From positions 1 to 41,419 of the forward strand of contig JAISHO010000006.1 in the NCBI GenBank assembly GCA_031262485.1: a stretch of DNA of 41,419 nt. Direction: 5' to 3'. Origin of the DNA: Propionibacteriaceae bacterium (GTDB lineage Bacteria; Actinomycetota; Actinomycetes; Propionibacteriales; Propionibacteriaceae). The position numbers and the translations under genes are program-made. The notes under the pieces are model-generated. The model was not told where the DNA came from and searched no databases. It was given only the letters and a program-made list of their open reading frames with translations. This document shows positions 41,408-41,419 of this stretch, piece by piece (positions within the stretch are counted from its first letter, which is position 1; every line of letters begins with the position of its first letter).

Positions 41408-41419
41408 CGCTATGTACGC

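Overview
The window looks like chromosomal DNA of a G+C-rich actinobacterium (Actinomycetota). The evidence is G+C-rich codon use with frequent GTG starts, an MprA/MprB-type two-component pair, an actinobacterial DinG-like helicase, an AccC-type biotin carboxylase, and several promoters whose -10 box sits 6-7 bases before the start codon, which fits leaderless mRNAs. Genus cannot be settled from the sequence alone.

Left region (1-10.8 kb) is an accessory island made almost entirely of toxin-antitoxin and related genes. It holds an IS21-like element end at the left edge, then abiEi-abiEii, an AbrB-type vapBC pair, a FitA-type vapBC pair, a P-loop kinase/histidine phosphatase fusion, higBA, a yhcG (DUF1016) nuclease gene with its catalytic part deleted, yefM-yoeB, a tacA-tacT operon with a third coupled small gene, an AAA/DUF4143 ATPase whose promoter lies in a 23-bp tandem array, and a Fic protein carrying what looks like its own antitoxin domain. 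A rhomboid protease gene closes this part. An orphan Phd-type antitoxin lies further on at 20.3-20.6 kb.

Middle region (11.6-20.1 kb) is a carbohydrate-use locus: two LplB/YtcP-type ABC permeases, a solute-binding lipoprotein, a YesL-family membrane protein and a GH2 glycoside hydrolase on the + strand, with a convergent ROK-family repressor. No transporter ATPase is encoded, so a shared ATPase elsewhere is expected.

Right-middle region (20.9-31.1 kb) carries an acyl-activating enzyme with an acyl carrier protein and a multi-spanning glycosyltransferase on the - strand, then a formate/nitrite-type channel, an aldo/keto reductase and a DinG-like helicase on the + strand, and biotin carboxylase on the - strand.

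Right region (31.2-41.4 kb) has a two-span membrane protein of unknown function, a cluster of five DnaA-box-like 9-mers, mprA with a GT2 glycosyltransferase and a low-molecular-weight phosphotyrosine phosphatase on the - strand, then an acyltransferase-3 membrane protein, a secreted Pro/Thr-repeat protein, and an mprB-like sensor kinase on the + strand, about 6.6 kb from its likely partner mprA. The strongest leads for new biology are the kinase/phosphatase fusion in the TA island, the three-gene tacAT operon, the DnaA-box cluster away from any dnaA gene, and the split mprA/mprB pair.
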